A stretch of 64,000 bases of DNA. Origin: Thysanoteuthis rhombus. Taxonomy: Eukaryota > Mollusca > Cephalopoda > Oegopsida > Thysanoteuthidae. Each line of letters starts with the position of its first letter. Positions within the stretch are counted from its first letter, which is position 1. Under the pieces are notes generated by a model. The model searched no databases. It was not told where the DNA came from and saw nothing but the letters and a program-made list of their open reading frames with translations. Positions 45,283-55,739 of this stretch are shown in pieces. Where the stretch lies: contig OY735211.1 of NCBI GenBank assembly GCA_963457665.1, forward strand, positions 34,379,231-34,443,230, given 5' to 3'. The position numbers and the translations under genes were made by a program.

Positions 45283-45530
45283 TGATCCATTGTACAATCT
45301 TCTTTGGGTGTACAATTCATAAGGAAAGAGAAGGGGGCTCTCTTTCTCCAGAAATGGTACCAATGTAAAGGCTAATATGGCACAAATTGCAAGTAGCTTT
45401 AATCAAGGTGAAGGAAGGAATGCATGACAGCTCTCAATTGGACACACAATATATCAATTCTTGTACAATCCATAAGGAAAGAGAAGAGGGCTCTCTTTTT
45501 TCCGGAAATGATAGCCAACAGAAAAGAATT
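45283..45530. repeat. Repeat partner of 41985-42155, partly duplicated in tandem
   Basis: CTTTCAGCTGATCCATTGTA through GGTGAAGGAAGGAATGCATG matches 41985-42155 inverted. A second direct piece, GTACAATCCATAAGGAAAGA then GGGCTCTCTTTTTTCCGGAAATG, follows at 45463-45515, ~160 bp after the first. Confidence 0.75.
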
Positions 45531-45837
45531 GAAGCATATAAACTCATCAGATCAGCATGTAATATATGCAATTCCACCAGTGCAGCACGGTAAATTCTAT
45601 ATTATTTATACGTGGGGATGCTCTTTAATTCTTTCTTAACTAAGCAAAGAAGTCTATACTGGCTTAACTAAGACTCTCATCCATAAACCTAACATATGCT
45701 GCTTCCTTCAATTTTCTCACTCTTCAGCAATGCTCACTGTCTATTGTTTTGAGCTCATCTAGAGATAGTAATCGGGCCAGCATGACCAAATCAAATCGAT
45801 TTTTTTGTTATTGCTTATTCACATACCAACAAAGTGA
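45531..45837. other. Spacer
   Basis: No recognisable feature. Confidence 0.4.
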
Positions 45838-46165
45838 GTGTCATTATCATCATTAGCCTTTGAGCATCTGTCATTAGGCATAATCTCTAAGATTTACCTG
45901 ACCTCTCTATAACATTGCGAAGCTAATACTTTCTGAACTTGTCTTGTTTGTCAGGCTATCTTATTTCTTGCCAGAGTTTTGTATATGATCTATGAGAATC
46001 CACGCCATACGTTGTGAAGTCCAGAAGCTGTCTGACATTCTTGTAACATGACCAGCCCATTACCATTTGAGTTTCTAATGATTTTCTAATATCTCTGACC
46101 CCGATTTCTTTTTATAATGTGCAGTCTCATGATCTCTCCATGTGATGTTGAGTATGATTCTCCTC
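45838..46165 (-). mobile_element. RTE-like LINE 3' end, truncated copy (reverse)
   Basis: In reverse order: TGATGATAATGACAC tail, TCAGAAAGTATTAGCTTCGC, CATTGTTATAG-type block, the TCAAATGGTAATGGGCTGG block (KLKWQW) with TCATGTTACAAGAATGTCAG (GHVARM), and a GAGATCATGAGACTGCA block corresponding to WRDHKT. All as in the forward copies, with stops and gaps. Confidence 0.78.
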
Positions 46166-46324
46166 TGGAATATGATCGTATGCAAAAACATCATTTTTCA
46201 ATTAATATATCTATCATTCTAGAGAATAGGCGTCTATTACAGAATGTAAGCATAGCAATGCTTGGAATAATATGGCTTTCGTTAACACATGAATCATTAA
46301 AACAAGATAAGACTATTAATCTAC

Positions 46325-46642
46325 GCCAGGAGTCCCCGACCTTGTTGCATGATCAATCGGTTTAATATGGACAATGCTTTTGCAAACCAACCGGCAAGTG
46401 TGAATCAGGACCAGATGAGCAGATTGTAAAACACTTATACGTGCCTAATACTCTCAATTTCATTTCTAAAAAGGTTTATCAAACTAATTTAATTTTAGGA
46501 TCCAAGGAAATCATTTTTTTTGTTTTTTAACAGAGAAAATAAAAAACTGATCGCCAGATCATATTGTTTCATCATGGCCTGGCACTACATGCTCTGCAGC
46601 CTGGTATTAGTCTGTGATCCAGAGTTTGGGAAACAAATCTGT
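46325..46642. mobile_element. hAT-type MITE (tentative)
   Basis: Left end CAGGAGTCCCCGACCTTGTT with an internal ATCAATCGG / CCAACCGG pair. Right end in reverse CAGATTTGTTTCCCAAACTC, then TGGATCACAGACTAATACCAG. The CAG..GTCCCCRACC terminus and alternate GACC/GGTACC-type internal pairs are typical of hAT MITEs in animals. TIRs are imperfect and no 8 bp duplication was verified. Confidence 0.42.
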
Positions 46643-47213
46643 GGGCTCAATCATTTGTTCCATTATCTTTATCTTGACAGTTTTTATCGCAATGTTTCAA
46701 TTACCGCACTCTCCAGCCATTATCAGGTATGTACTGCATCCCGGGTAATCTTCAAAGGCTGTGTGCTTTTCTATGGTCTATAGTTTTATATCAATCAATA
46801 AAGCGTGTCTCAACAAGTTCACTTCCAAAAAAGGAAGCCAGCAATAATGAATGGGAGCTGTTTTTACCGGTATCGATGACACTCCATCTTCAAGAAAGCA
46901 CCTGATCAGAGGGAGAAAAATAAACAGAAAAATTAGGTTCCAGCAGTTTCACCCACTTAACCAAAATGTTTTGTGGGTGTATTAGTGATGTGTAGATCCT
47001 TTTGACCATTTATAGTCTGCACTCATTCTCCTCTCTTACAATACAGATATAGCAAGTTTACATACAAAGTTTAAGCACTAAATTTATACTTCAGTTTCAC
47101 AATCCAGTCTTTGGCCAAGCAGTGGTTATTACCTTAACTGAAATGTTTGTATCACAACCAATAAGATGATATCCATGTATAGAATAAAAAGCACAACGTT
47201 TATACAGATCATT
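46643..47213. other. Spacer
   Basis: No recognisable feature. Confidence 0.4.
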
Positions 47214-47371
47214 CGCATTGACAACTCCGTCGGATGGCTTTGTTTTGGTGCACATTCCGTACTGTCTCAATGCATCAGAGTGGCATGACTTTGGCTGGTA
47301 CAGCTTATTGATCTCTGTAATTGTTTTTTGTTTATTGATTCTAAAAATGCTTTGTTTTATGCTCTGTCAAA
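47214..47371 (+). pseudogene. Possible GPCR TM5-region fragment
   Basis: Starting after an acceptor-like CAACGTTTATACAG, one frame reads DGFVLVHIPYCLNASEWHDF, then GWYSLLISVIVFCLLILKML, then CFMLCQIH and TGA. The pattern Cys ... Trp ... Tyr followed by a ~22-residue hydrophobic span ending near a basic residue is what the second extracellular loop plus TM5 of a class A GPCR looks like. The conserved TM5 Pro is absent. Evidence is compositional only; a GPCR-like TM3 block lies at 55.8 kb on the same strand, but in the wrong order for one gene. Confidence 0.25.
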
Positions 47372-48199
47372 TTCATTGATTTCAATACTTGATAAGTTTT
47401 TCCAAAGTGAAAATAACACTTGAATTGATGTACAAAATCTAAATTACTCCTGAACTACCATGGTACACCAATATGGAAATTAATTTTTATAATTACATAT
47501 ATGTTTTCATGATTTATGATTCAGTTCATTTATTATTTTATAATAAGTTTGATTTATGCACTTCATTCAAAGGTCATATATAGGAGTTCCGATTACTGTC
47601 TAGCATAGATTACCTTCCTCTGGGATTAGGATAGGCTATGAACAAATAACACTTGGCCTGTAAGACTTAAAGTGAATTTTTGAAACTTATTTTAGGAAAA
47701 AATTACGACTTTGATGCTAGGAAGTACAGTAATTAGAAAAAAAATCCCTTGTGAGTAAAACAAATTTCTTTTTTAGCATTCTGTGAAGGCAACCAGATAA
47801 AACATTTGCTTTTAAAGGTTTAGAGGGAAACAACTAAAATGTTTTTGATGAATTTTGGGCAGTGAAGAGATTGATTCAAAGACATCATAGTTATAATCAG
47901 ACCCCATTTTTAGAACCTTGGATGTCTGCTGTAAAGTTATGCTTAGCAAACAGGCTTTGTAAGCCATTATTGGTAAGTTCCATACTCACTAAGTGTCCTA
48001 TTATCATGGTCTTTTGTCAGAATACGCCACAGTAAATACTTACAAACCAACAAAATGCCTGTCATACAGTTTCAGTTAAGAAGCTAGTCTCACAAACAAT
48101 TGCTTGTGAGTTCTATTCTCACTGGGTGCCTCACCAGTGTAGCCTTATGCCAGACTGAGATGACATCCATCCCATTTAGAAGTACAAATAAGCTTAATA
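47372..48199. other. AT-rich spacer
   Basis: No recognisable feature. Confidence 0.45.
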
Positions 48200-48645
48200 T
48201 TATGAACTATCAACTAAAACTGTCATCTAAACTGTCCACATTGGTTTCTTCAGTTTTTGAGTGGGTCTGGATAGCTGGCTATATCTGTATATATCACACA
48301 TACAGGTCACACCAATGGGTCTACAGGGCTGAAACTTTAAACATTTACTCCTTATTGGGTCAAGAAAAGATGGATTTTTTTCTCTAAAAATGGGTTTTTA
48401 GTGGAGGGTTCAATTTGCAATGTAGGTTAATTCAAAATTGATTTCTTGGTTTGTGTCCAGAAGCATTCACACTTGAAAATCAGACTTCTTTAGTCATCGC
48501 TGCCCAACAATATGCAAGAGAAGTAACCTATGAATTGATCATTCCTTTTTCCAATTTTTTAATGGATCATCCCCAACATGGCAAGCTGCCAAAAGACGTT
48601 GGTCACATGACTTTATGTTTATATTGAGAGACTAACCAGACTTAT
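48200..48645 (-). repeat. Family A interspersed repeat, copy 6
   Basis: Reverse orientation from GAACTATCAACTAAAACTGT, with TTGGTTTCTTCAGTTTTTGA, TAGTGGAGGGTTCAATTTGC, CAGAAGCATTCACACTTG and GCCAAAAGACGTTGGTCACA, to GAGAGACTAACCAGACTTA. Confidence 0.8.
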
Positions 48646-48659
48646 TAGTTTTACTAATA

Positions 48660-49080
48660 CAAGATCAAAATTTCTCACTGAGGTTTCCCATCAGTCTTTC
48701 TTTCCTCATGACATTCGTTCTCAGAGTCCCATGTCGCATTTCTACTCTTGCAAGACCAGATTTCGTCAATTCCTCCACCATTTTGAATTGCCATCTAGTA
48801 ATGCTTTCGCCACTATACTCTGCATTATGCATTCTTCCCCTGACTGAAATTCCACCCCAATTTCTACCCTGGCTAAAATAACTGCCTTATGAGCATCATA
48901 GCTATCTCATACATCAGCCTTCTACTACTACCACTGAGCCATATTCCACAAGTGCTTCTCCCTGAATGTTAAGTAGCTTAAAACTTAACAGCTCATTAAT
49001 CAAATGATAAGCTATTGCCAACTTTAATAAGTCTCACAGCTTTCCCATCCACTTCAAGCTCCATTTTTGCAATTGCAATA
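48660..49080 (-). pseudogene. Possible decayed LINE coding segment
   Basis: Less AT-rich than its flanks. Minus-strand frames show MELEVDGKAVRLIKVGNSLS (about 49020-49080), reminiscent of the L.V.G..V..V..F.YLG block of LINE reverse transcriptases. Further on is ELTKSGLARVEMRHGTLRTN then VMRKERLMGNLSEKF (about 48680-48790). The frames are broken, and I cannot name the family with confidence. Confidence 0.28.
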
Positions 49081-50217
49081 CCTTTTTTTCATTGTATGGC
49101 ATTTCATTTTATACTTATTTTTTTAATCAGATGGAATGGTTATTTCTTTTATCGGTGAAAACCACTTGTGCTTGATGGAGCCCATAAACAAAGCAGTCAT
49201 GTAAATATTCTCTGCTAAGGTCAGCACTGAGATGGCAGTACAGACTTTTCATTTACTGCTGAAGCAGTTCTGGCCTTCTGGGATTGGCTTACATGCAAAA
49301 AGATCAACATTCGCCACACCAAAATGTCTGGAGAGAAGAAACTCAAGTAAGATTGAGCATCATCAATTATGATTTGAACCAATTGATTTTTCACACTATA
49401 GGATCTGGTGACTATCTAGGATCAAGTGACAGCAATTTGTCTCAATACTCCGGTTTTCTTCTCAATATCATTAGCAAATTTTAATGAAGGTATTGTCTAA
49501 GTTTACTCACCCCAAAATGATTTGTCTCAACCAATACCAAAATATCTGAATATCAAAAAAATTATCAAACGTACTCCACATATTATTGAGCCTTCTGCTA
49601 TATTGAAATATAACAAGTAACATGGAAAAGATCAAATCAAATAATGATTACATTGAATTCATTATACAGTTTTGCTATCTTGAATATTATTCTCCATGTA
49701 AACATATCTGAGCCTCTTTGGAAAATACCTTTAGTTATCCAATACCTAAAATATATCTAAAAACAATTTCTCATGCCTAAACATAACAGAAAATATCTAA
49801 ATTTAGATATAAAATATCTTAGTTGGCAATGCTGACAATGAAGACTTTGATCTCTGTTGTTTCCTATACCTCCAAACCAAATGAAGACCTTTCAAGGTCA
49901 GGTGAACAAATTTTCCAGAAAAAAAGGTTTTGTAAAGGGAGAGATACATCAACGTTGTTGTCTTTGAAGTTTGTACAACCAGAAATCTATTGGGTGTGTT
50001 TATTTCCACTCAACCCAACTCTCATGAAGTTGAATATTCTAAAGAAAAATAAAATGTGAAAAAAGATCTTATTTCATTTCAACTTGATCAATAGTCAAGA
50101 AAGCTAGGAAACTTACATGCTGAAGAGAGAGTTGACTTGGCTGAGTCGAGTGGTCGAGTTAAGTTCCACAGGTTGCATGTATTTAGGTATTGGAACTTTG
50201 TTTAGGCCTAACTATTA
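49081..50217. other. AT-rich region without a supported gene
   Basis: Overlapping frames at 49803-50059 on both strands lack motifs. Confidence 0.45.
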
Positions 50218-50515
50218 CTAATAGGAACTTGAAATTTTGCACACACGCTATTCTCAAATAGGTCTTAGTAGATGGTTCAATTCGCAATGTGAGTTTATCC
50301 TAAACTAATCCCTTAGTTTTTTGTCCGGCAGCATTCAAGCTTGTTTTTTATTTTTAATTCATGCTTTTTTTAGTGATCACTGCCCAACAAAGTGCAAGAA
50401 AAGTAACATTTATTGATCACCTCTTTTTCCAATTTTTTTCATTGATCTCCTGCAACATGGCATGCTGCTTAAAGACATTGGTTACTTAATGGTTTCTATT
50501 GAGTGACTAACCAGA
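50218..50515 (-). repeat. Family A interspersed repeat, copy 7 (partial)
   Basis: Reverse orientation. It has TTAGTAGATGGTTCAATTCG, GTCCGGCAGCATTCAAGC, TAGTGATCACTGCCCAACAA and the terminal GGTTTCTATTGAGTGACTAA then CCAGAC. The family's far end is missing. Confidence 0.75.
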
Positions 50516-50769
50516 CTAACCCATTTTTTTTGGATGGAGTATTTAAAAAATTCAAATCATAGGGGTAACATCATGGTACCTTATTTCTTCCACCACCACT
50601 GTTTAATTTACAATGTAAAAGCAAGCATATATCGGTGGTGGTGATTCATAATTTCCCTTGGAATGCCAGTATTTTTTATCTTAATTTTTTTTACTTTTTA
50701 GTGCAACTTTACCCAGGCAATCAATCTATAGCAGTGAATAAACAGTATGGAGCAGAAATTAAGGAAAAG

Positions 50770-50868
50770 CTCCTGGTAAAAACCAAACCCATGTCCCTTT
50801 TGCCTGAGGGAAGCCTGGTTAATCTTATCAGCTGCTTTTGCCAACTGAGCTGCAAAGATTCTACAGTC
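50770..50868 (-). repeat. tRNA-like SINE head of a different family
   Basis: Minus strand reads TTTGCAGCTCAGTTGGCAAA then AGCAGCTGATAAGATTAAC, a very good A-box region (the AGCTCAGTTGGCA of many tRNAs). It ends GACATGGGTTTGGTTTTTAC as a B-box-like block. Not related to copies 1-5. Confidence 0.6.
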
Positions 50869-51035
50869 AAGTGAAGATCAAATCTAACCATCAAATATAC
50901 TTTCTATTCTTGCCCATTTTCTCTCGGTGCTACACTTGTTATTGTTTTAACACAAATAGTATTATCTTTATTTATTTTTCATTACATGAAGCAGTCTACC
51001 GTTATTATTCATTTTTGACTAGTAGCTGCTATGTG

Positions 51036-51535
51036 ATGAAAATAGCAAGAGAACCAGAATTAGGATTGGAGCTTGACGATCCGAATGAGCTGCTGATGAA
51101 GCTTTGATGAATGAGGAGTTGATTCTTATGGATGAGAAGAGAAAGTCATTTCTTGAGATTGACTCTACCCCAAGCGAAGATTTGGTGAACATTGTTGAAA
51201 TGACAACGAATGATTTAGAATATTACATTGACAGTTGATAAAGTAACGGCAGGGTTTGAAAGGACTGACTGGTTTAGAAAGAAGTTCTGCTGTGGGTAAA
51301 CACTATCAAACTGCATTACATGCTACTGGGAAATTTTTCTCCAAAGAAAGAGTCAATGGATGCATCAAAGTTCATTGCTGTATTATTTCAAAAAATATCT
51401 ATGGCCATTTCAACCTCCAGTAACCACCAGCGTGTTCAATCAGCAGCCATCAAGATTGAGACAAGACTCTCCACCAGCAAAAAGTTTGCAACGTACTGAA
51501 GGCTCAGAAGATGATTTGCATATACATTGTACATT
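51036..51535 (+). pseudogene. Pogo/Tigger-type transposase, C-terminal tail
   Basis: Frames give EPELGLELDDPNELLMKL (51051-51105), MDEKRKSFLEIDSTPSEDLV (51129-51188), DLVNIVEMTTNDLEYYIDS, then DKVTAGFERTDWF, and, after a stop, SLLYYFKKYLWPFQPPVTTS. Tigger/jerky proteins end with an acidic E..ELL..H..EL(T)..DL.EL segment, a helical A..GF..ID region and a K.TSL..YFKK tail, the same order as here. The DDE core upstream is absent. Stops and a frameshift show it is dead. Confidence 0.72.
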
Positions 51536-52534
51536 GTTTCAGATTTTTTTTTTTGACCTCATACTATTGCATACTTGATAGACTGTCGCATAGTGTAAAC
51601 ATGATTTTTATATGCACTAAGAGACCAACAAATTTAAGTGACTCGCTTTATTTCATTGGTCTGGAATTGAATCTGCAATGTATCTGGGGTATGCTAGGAT
51701 TTCCATTGCTCATTTTTTAGGCAGACAGAACCTATTCACTCAGAGGGTTAGCATAACAAATTCTTCCTAGCCACTATTTACCCCATTTGGCCTTGTGCCA
51801 TATTAAACTTAAAAGTAGATATCATGACAGACAAAACTAATATGTTTTGACTTGCGGCAGAAATAGTTCTGGTATTCCCACTGGTGCCAGAAGTTGGTGT
51901 TCAAGCCTAGATAGAAAGAAAGCTAGGTTTTCAGATGCTGATTTTTTCAAAATGGGCGGGTCCTACTCAATTGTAATATTGAGCAACCTTGTGCCATATT
52001 AAGCTCAAGCTCGTAAATATCAAAGCAGAGGCATGTGAATTCCTGAGGTATTTCTCATAAATATCCTCCTGCCTCTGGGTAAATGTTTGTGCAGTGAAAC
52101 CATATAATCTTGCATGGCTGTTTTCTAAAGCGCACTTGCAGGGAGGGAAATAAAAATAGAAAAAAAAAAACAAGGAAAGACAAGCACTAGGAATACAGAC
52201 ATTTGCAGATCGGCTAAGGAAAAGCCAAAAAAAAACAGAAAGAAAAATTGCCATATTTGCAACAAGCCTCAAAAAAGTGCACCAGGGTATACAGGGCATA
52301 AGACTATTAGGCACTTATCAGTTCTGCCTCAGCAAGGAAGTGAAAAATTAATATGTGCTGACTAATGGGGTGTAAAAGAGTTAGAGTTTGTTTTGATTTA
52401 ATAGCATGATGAGAGGGGTCTCCTTGACATACTATGCTAATAGCATCGACCCCTAACTCAATAATAACCACGCCTATTTAATCCTAGTTCACAATAGTCA
52501 AGCAACCGTATCCACCTGCTACTATGATAGTTTA
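51536..52534. other. Region without a supported gene
   Basis: The minus frame at 51967-52314 (hydrophobic, Ser/Cys-rich) has no motif. In reverse just left of 52535 an ATTAAA-like motif (near 52478) could serve as a poly(A) signal for the exon candidate at 52.5-52.8 kb. Confidence 0.35.
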
Positions 52535-52800
52535 CTAAGGTACAGTGACTGATACTCGAATCTTAGTTCCTACCCGCACAACTCTGCCGCCTTTCATGAC
52601 GTTGCAATCATCGACCCTTAACACTGACCTAGGCCAACCAAACACTTCCTGAAAGTCGTTGAGGTAAACATTTCTATCAGGGTAGCTACTAATAAATCTA
52701 TACTTGCTCCATCTGTATAAAAACAGGTAGTAAGTGTTTATTGCATCACCTATAACAATGGTGTAGCTTAGGTCTGGTTCCTTGAGGGTCTCTTTCAGCT
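52535..52800 (-). CDS. Strong 3'-terminal exon candidate, protein unknown
   Basis: Immediately after a textbook acceptor on the minus strand (polypyrimidine TTTTTCTTTTTCAT, then AAATATCACAG at 52801-52811), 87 codons run open to TAG. The codons are clearly less AT-driven than anything nearby. The peptide is mixed and globular-looking: LKETLKEPDLSYTIVIGDAI, NTYYLFLYRWSKYRFISSYP, DRNVYLNDFQEVFGWPRSVL, RVDDCNVMKGGRVVRVGTKI, RVSVTVP. The hydrophilic/beta-rich ending suggests a complete C terminus. I do not recognise a family. No other exon of the gene is visible to the right within the window. It could be a host gene or a large DNA element. Confidence 0.5.
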
Positions 52801-53289
52801 GTGATATTTTATGAAAAAGAAAAATTTGCAATAAATTCACATACACTATGAATCAATTAGTGAAAAACAACTCCAAAGGCTGAGGAATTATTAATGCAAT
52901 TCATGTGTATACAATCATATTTTTTTATTGTACAATATCAGCAAAAATGCAGAAGTGTTCTATGATTTATAGAGCTTTTCCAAGCCCTCCCTGAATTGGG
53001 TTATAGGTTGGTTCTAATACTCCCCCTTCCTACCCCCTCATCCTATGCCTCTGACCCATAATTCCAATGCTGTAGATTATCAAAATTTTTGCTCCGGTAT
53101 GTTCTTAAGTAAATAAGCTATTCAAAGATTTATGTATTAAAATTAAAATATAGAATGCATTTTTATCTATTTTTTTTATAAAACATTCACTCTTGATCAA
53201 AAGTTCATAAATTCAGTGAATAAACATAGCCTACCATTGAAATTATACACGTTTTGGAATACCAACCAATGGTGAAGCCTTTTTGGAAC
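52801..53289. other. AT-rich spacer
   Basis: Would be intron if the 52.5 kb exon is real. No other coding block is seen. Confidence 0.4.
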
Positions 53290-53630
53290 AATCTGTATTA
53301 AGATAGCTAGAGTGCTGAAAATTAAAACATTTATTCCTTATTATGTGAAGAAATTTTTTTTTTGAAAATCCTCTCTCCAAAAGTTTTAGAGGCAAGGTTT
53401 TCGATCTAATGGAAACTTAAGCTAAATTGATCCCTTAATTTGTGTCTGGCTGCATTTATGCTTGTTTTTTTTAATTGGAACTTTTTAATGATCCTTCAAA
53501 CGGCAAAAGAGATAACTTATCCAATTATCATCATTTTTTCCAATTTTTCAATTAATTGACCCAGCACAGAATGCTGTCTACAGACATTGGTTGCTTGACA
53601 CTTCCTATTGTAACTAACCAGACCGGTATG
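53290..53630 (-). repeat. Family A interspersed repeat, copy 8 (diverged)
   Basis: Reverse orientation. It has ATTTATTCCTTATTATGTGA, AATTGATCCCTTAATTTGTG, TGGCTGCATTTATGCTTG and ATTGGTTGCTTGACACTTCC, ending in TAACTAACCAGACC. It is the most diverged copy. Confidence 0.65.
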
Positions 53631-54333
53631 TATATATTGAGGAAAAAAATTTGTCAGATTCTTTGGTCAAAAATGTTGTTAAAAATCAACTCAAAGAAGT
53701 TTTCCTGTGTAATTAGTATTAAAATAAAGTGTAAATATTATAGTATCATAGGTTGTTTTGCATGCAGTCCATGATTAAAACAGACACAAGGGATTTGATA
53801 TTTACATGGGTGAACACTCAATAGAAGGGACAAAAAAAATGAGTCACGTTTGTTGTTATACTTATTGATCCCTCATTGACAAATACATTTTTGGGGTAAC
53901 CTATGTAAGGCCCATGTTTCAAAACAATTAAATGATATGTAATATAGAATAAGATCCATCTACTATACATTATGATAATACCCTATATAAAATAACAAAC
54001 TACATGTAGTATGACATAACCGATATATAAAAATCATAGCTGGAGGGGATATGGCATTTGATCAACACTGCTGGGGAACCATGTTAATGCAACTGTTTTT
54101 TCCCTCTAAATCCTTGGAGCAGTTACATGGTAAACAACTGATGACCCCAACAAGATGAAATTTACATATAATACCACAATATCAAAGTCTGTATTAAATA
54201 TAAAAAAACACTGAACAAAATTGCACTAATTACATTAACAGATACTGGGAAATAAGTGACTGAAGTGACACAAAAATTTTTTTAAAAAAAAGCTTTATAA
54301 TATGTTTAGTTTTTAAATCTGTGAAGTTTTCTG

Positions 54334-54337
<4 letters not shown>
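53631..54337. other. AT-rich spacer
   Basis: No recognisable feature. Confidence 0.45.
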
Positions 54338-54423
<86 letters not shown>

Positions 54424-54440
54424 GTATATATATATATATA
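54338..54440. repeat. (TA)n microsatellite
   Basis: About 100 bp of TA repeat with minor interruptions. Frames reading Ile-Tyr repeats on both strands are by-products. Confidence 0.95.
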
Positions 54441-54564
54441 GTAGAGTGTGGATTATGTTTATGTTTCTGCCCAATCTGGGCTTCCTCAGGGGCAAATCTT
54501 GGCTTGAAGAAGCCCAAACAAGGCAGAAACATAAACATGTCTGTGTAGCAAGTCCCCACTCTAC
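54441..54564. repeat. Palindromic repeat with hammerhead-like cores, next to (TA)n
   Basis: GTAGAGTGTGGA opens and TCCCCACTCTAC closes the unit. Inner arms are ATGTTTATGTTTCTGCC ... GGGCTTCCTCAGG and its near inverse CTTGAAGAAGCCC ... GGCAGAAACATAAACAT, with a 12 nt centre. In each arm the order TGARGA, CCC/GGG stem, then GAAAC recalls a hammerhead core. In the right arm GAAACATAAACATGTC forms a proper short stem III (ACAU with AUGU) ending at a C, as at a cleavage site. The base pair closing stem II is A-A, which is not canonical. Confidence 0.6.
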
Positions 54565-54784
54565 TATATTTTTAGCTCTAATGTATTGAACACTCTATGG
54601 AATAAATCCATCATGCATTGAATATTGCATTATATTATATCATATCATATCATATTGCATCCCTGATTTGTACTGTGATATATATATATATATATATGCA
54701 ATGCTCTTCCAACTCTGGAATGGAGCACTTTGGTAGATGGAAAATTATGTGTAAGTTAATACATCACTTAGTTTGGTCCTGCTG
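54565..54784. other. Spacer
   Basis: Holds CATAT repeats (54635-54655) and a short (TA)n at 54680-54697. Nothing else. Confidence 0.5.
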
Positions 54785-54875
54785 ACCATCCAGTTCTGCA
54801 AAGGGCAGGGGTAGAATGTCTGCCTCTGGGTCTGAAGTGTGGGTCTCGATCCTACCTAATGGTACTGGAAGGGAT
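54785..54875 (+). repeat. tRNA-like SINE head, plus strand
   Basis: CAGGGGTAGAATGTCTGCCT resembles an A-box and D-arm, TCTGGGTCTGAAGTGT follows in the anticodon region, and GTGGGTCTCGATCCTACC carries a B-box. The layout is that of a tRNA-derived SINE; the folded acceptor is poor. Confidence 0.55.
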
Positions 54876-54937
54876 ATTGGATAGTCTGTAACCACAACGA
54901 AACAGCTGTTTGTAGATGACACAATTATTAATTATTA

Positions 54938-54938
54938 C

Positions 54939-54976
<38 letters not shown>
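54938..54976. repeat. TA then GT microsatellite
   Basis: (AT)n passing into (GT)n. Confidence 0.92.
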
Positions 54977-55038
54977 TGGTACATCAATAAGCCTCCAGCA
55001 TAATGAAGCAAAAAGCATTTACTTTACAAAATAAATAT

Positions 55039-55095
55039 TTATTTTTCAACAAGATCCTTTTTCTGGTCAATGCACTTAATTCAGAGGTGTAATTC
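55039..55095 (-). pseudogene. Mariner-like transposase C terminus, remnant A
   Basis: Minus strand reads IKCIDQKKDLVEK and TAA, matching the C-terminal W.KCI...GDYVEK end of mariner transposases. Only the last ~17 residues are legible. The same ending is found at 60.5 kb. Confidence 0.6.
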
Positions 55096-55739
55096 AATCA
55101 TATAGATTTATAGATGTATTCATGTAGATATACCTCCTGCCTTCTATCTCCACCTGCTGGCCAGAGCTGAGAATGGTCAAGGACTTTCCCTATCTTTGTT
55201 GCGTCATACCTCCCAATGCTAGACTGGATAGGGAGAAAGACATATTGGTGTAAAATAATTGCATATCACTGAATAGTAAAGATCTTCAAAAATAACATTC
55301 TTTTAACACCTTTTTTTTGTCAGATAAATAAATAAAATTAGATAATAAGAAACCAACCATGATGAATTCTCTTTAAATGTGATGGAAAATCCACTGGAAG
55401 AAGTTTCTGGATCATAGAAAACCTGAAAAAACGTTAACATTATTTTTTAGTTCTCACATGTTTGGACGTTACAGTAAAAATAATTTTTTTAAGATGAAAA
55501 AAATGTTCTTTTCGATAACTTATCAAAAAATCCAATATGGCATTTATTAGCAGCCATATTGTATACACATTTTTGAGACATCTTCATTATAATTTGATAT
55601 TTTCCTGGCAGAGATTTCACTAAAAATCCTCTCTTGTTGATGATATCCAATTAGCCTGGAGTAAAGGACTCTTTAATCTTTCAAACACTGTTGAATGAAG
55701 AAGAGACTAAATTTCCGGGCATATTATTCCAAGAGAATT
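55096..55739. other. Spacer
   Basis: No recognisable feature. Confidence 0.45.

Noticed and set aside
54230..54559. Open frames of Ile-Tyr repeats on both strands
   Set aside because: They are translations of (TA)n and appear at every long TA tract (also 58.2-58.4 and 58.8-59.0 kb).
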